In this document: positions 58,068-64,000 of the stretch, piece after piece
Layout of the letters: each line of letters opens with the position of its first letter
Numbering within the stretch: the stretch's first letter is position 1
From: Pseudomonas sp. CROZ-RG-20F-R04-15
GTDB taxonomy: Bacteria; Pseudomonadota; Gammaproteobacteria; Pseudomonadales; Pseudomonadaceae
Reading direction: 5' to 3'
DNA length: 64,000 nucleotides
Assembly: GCF_022662375.1 (NCBI RefSeq)
Contig: NZ_JAKNQL010000008.1
Coordinates: 1-64,000 of the forward strand
Translations under genes and position numbers: made by a program
Notes under the pieces: generated by a model
Told to the model about the DNA's origin: nothing
Databases searched by the model: none
Seen by the model: only the letters and a program-made list of their open reading frames with translations

Positions 58068-58157
58068 TGTGGGAGCGAACTTGCTCGCGAAGAGGCCGGA
58101 TCAGTCGACTGATTTGTTGAATGACACACCGCCTTCGCGAGCAAGCTCGCTCCCACA
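58068..58157. repeat. REP palindrome pair, one mismatch
   Basis: 25-bp inverted arms 58068-58092 and 58133-58157 (GTGGGAGCGAACTTGC against GCAAGCTCGCTCCCAC) just downstream of czcA. Confidence 0.88.
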
Positions 58158-58167
58158 AGGGGATTAC

Positions 58168-62528
<4,361 letters not shown>

Positions 62529-62577
62529 GGAAACTCCTCTGTGCCGTGCCTGCGCGCAGTTGTCTGAAAAGTGAAAT

Positions 62578-63825
62578 TCAAGGGCGGACGCTGAGGTCGC
62601 CGAAGATCCGTTCGATGCGTACGCGGGCGTCGGTGGATTCGCTGACGGCCTGGATGTATTGGCTTCGCGCAGCGATCAAGGTGCGTTGCGCATCGAGCAC
62701 ATCGAGGAAGCCGAACTTGCCCATTTCGAAACCGCGGGTGGCGCTGTCGACCGCACTTTGCGCGGCGGGCAGGATGGTCTGGTTGAACGCGTTGACTTCG
62801 CCGTTGGCGGTCTGCCATTGCTCGAGGCTGGTCTGGATTTCCGTGCGCAATCGCAGCTCGGTGGCGTTGCGCAGATCCCGCGCCTGATCGGTTCGACGCG
62901 CTGCCGCGAGTACGTTGCCCTGATTGCGGTTGAACAGCGGAATCGGCATCGACAGGCCGACCACGTTGACCCGCTCGCGCTCGGTTTCGCTGTATTGGCT
63001 GCCGATGCTCACGGTGAGATCGGGGATGCGCTGGGACTTTTCCAGGCCCAATGACGCTTCGCGCTGATCGATCTGCAATTTGGCCAGACGCAGGTCAGCG
63101 GTCTCGTTCAGACGCTCGAGCAATCTTGTCGGTGGTGGAACGGCCGGCATGCTTTGCGTGGGTGCCTGCACCTTGGTCGACGTCGGCAACGGCGCGCCCA
63201 TGACTTGCGCCAACTGCTGATATGCATTGGTCTGATCGCGCTCAGCGCGGCTCAGCTCCAGGCGCACTTCCGAGAGCTGCACTTGCGCGCGCGTGCCTTC
63301 GACCGGCGACGATTTACCCGCCTCGATGCGCCCCTGCGCCACGCGCAAACCGTGCTCGGCCAGTTGCAGCGACTGGCGCGACAGCTGCAAACGTTGCTGC
63401 GCGGTTTGCGCGCTGTTGAACGCCTGAATCACATCGGCACGCAAGGCATTGCGCTTGCGCTCCAGTTCGATACCGGCAGCGTCCTGTGCACGGCTGGCGA
63501 CGTCGATGCGCGCGCCGCGCTTGCCGCCCAGTTCGATCGGCTGGCTGAGCATCACCGTGGTCGTGCGCGAATCGCGGCGGGTGTCTTCGGCCTCCCACGA
63601 CACTTCGGGGTTGGGGATCAGCCCGGCCTGTTGGCGGTCACCTTCGGCAATGCCGATTTCCCATTGCGCGGCGGCTAAATCCGGGTTGCTGGCGAAGGCG
63701 CTTTGCAGGGCTTGATCAAGCGTCAGGGTCGCGGCGTTTGCAAGGCTGGTACAGGCCAGCAACACGATGACGCTGGCGGTTTTTTTCAGGCGTGATTGCG
63801 CCGTCAGTTGTATTAAACCGGGCAA
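62578..63825 (-). CDS. czcC: RND efflux outer-membrane factor CzcC
   Basis: 415-residue TolC-like outer-membrane channel; signal peptide ending LANA, then LTLDQALQSAFASNPDLAAAQ and long helical hairpins (AEHGLRVAQGRIEAG). No ATG fits the N terminus: I use TTG at 63825 (MPGLIQLTAQ) with AAGGAAG 7 nt upstream; a longer TTG frame at 63846 lacks this. First gene of czcCBA. Confidence 0.92.
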   Translation of the reverse strand: MPGLIQLTAQSRLKKTASVIVLLACTSLANAATLTLDQALQSAFASNPDLAAAQWEIGIAEGDRQQAGLIPNPEVSWEAEDTRRDSRTTTVMLSQPIELGGKRGARIDVASRAQDAAGIELERKRNALRADVIQAFNSAQTAQQRLQLSRQSLQLAEHGLRVAQGRIEAGKSSPVEGTRAQVQLSEVRLELSRAERDQTNAYQQLAQVMGAPLPTSTKVQAPTQSMPAVPPPTRLLERLNETADLRLAKLQIDQREASLGLEKSQRIPDLTVSIGSQYSETERERVNVVGLSMPIPLFNRNQGNVLAAARRTDQARDLRNATELRLRTEIQTSLEQWQTANGEVNAFNQTILPAAQSAVDSATRGFEMGKFGFLDVLDAQRTLIAARSQYIQAVSESTDARVRIERIFGDLSVRP

Positions 63826-63902
63826 TGGAAGACTTCCTTTATTCAAGAATCTCGGATGCCGCCACGGTAGGGTTTTGAACTTATCGACAAGGTGACTGGA
63901 AC

Positions 63903-63918
63903 ATTACAAATCCGTTAT
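63903..63918. promoter_or_regulatory. Candidate metal-response box upstream of czcC
   Basis: ATTACAAATCCGTTAT, 77 nt before the czcC start and 15/16 identical to the box at 58027-58042. Reads as two TTA-type half-sites 11 bp apart. A divergent regulator gene (such as czcR) may start just beyond or at the window end; it cannot be called here. Confidence 0.55.
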
Positions 63919-64000
63919 CCACGGTTTGCCGAAGTTGTTTTGTTCTAGGATGCGAAGTGCAAATAGCGTTGCCGCAATACATGGAAACAAATGCGCACTA

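Noticed and set aside
63991..64000. ATGCGCACTA at the window end as the start of a divergent response regulator
   Set aside because: Only three codons are visible and no clear ribosome site precedes them.

Overview
The window is a stretch of Pseudomonas chromosome, most likely from the P. fluorescens group. Evidence: gene order typical of Pseudomonas (ftsK-lolA-rarA-crcB-serS-cysG; trxB-aat-bpt-infA...clpA-clpS-cspD-icd/idh; a complete nuoA-N operon with fused nuoCD), high-GC codon use, genus-typical families (OprD porin, DUF6124, DUF2790, DUF6388, PtrA-like proteins) and many REP palindromes built on a GGGAGCGAGC...GCTCGCGAA core. All calls come from reading the sequence; no database search was run.

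Layout. (1) 0-3.6 kb, accessory: the 3' end of an Rhs gene whose variable tip is an ADP-ribosyltransferase-like toxin, followed by two overlapping, mutually related small genes (probable tandem immunity genes). Convergent to these is a two-gene chitin-degradation operon (AA10 LPMO plus GH18 chitinase), both without a signal peptide. (2) 3.8-10.2 kb: hemerythrin, GNAT, lipoprotein, DUF6388, DUF1275, the tusDCB-tusE-trpD2 operon (tRNA 2-thiouridine sulfur relay) and a glutathionyl-hydroquinone reductase. (3) 10.3-17.9 kb, minus strand: cysG, serS, crcB, rarA, lolA, ftsK. (4) 18.1-25.3 kb: trxB, then the N-degron genes aat and bpt, infA, a 1-kb repeat island with a G-quadruplex-like tract, then clpA, clpS and cspD. 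(5) 25.3-29.3 kb: divergent genes for two unrelated isocitrate dehydrogenases. (6) 29.4-37.7 kb: nudJ-like, mnmA, hflD, purB, roxA-like hydroxylase, GNAT, a secretin-like periplasmic protein and aceA. (7) 38.3-53.2 kb: nuoABCDEFGHIJKLMN (complex I). (8) 53.2-64 kb, accessory: a HigBA-like toxin-antitoxin pair, an OprD-family porin, a DUF6124 gene with a decayed second copy and a structured upstream leader, two small PtrA/DUF2790 secreted proteins, and a czcCBA heavy-metal efflux operon.

Functional links: tusBCDE and mnmA supply one tRNA modification; aat, bpt, clpS and clpA supply one degradation pathway; icd, idh and aceA form the isocitrate branch point; nuo feeds respiration. A near-identical 16-bp box lies about 75 bp upstream of both the ptrA-like gene and czcC, suggesting shared metal-responsive control. 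No tRNA, rRNA, CRISPR array, insertion sequence or prophage was seen.
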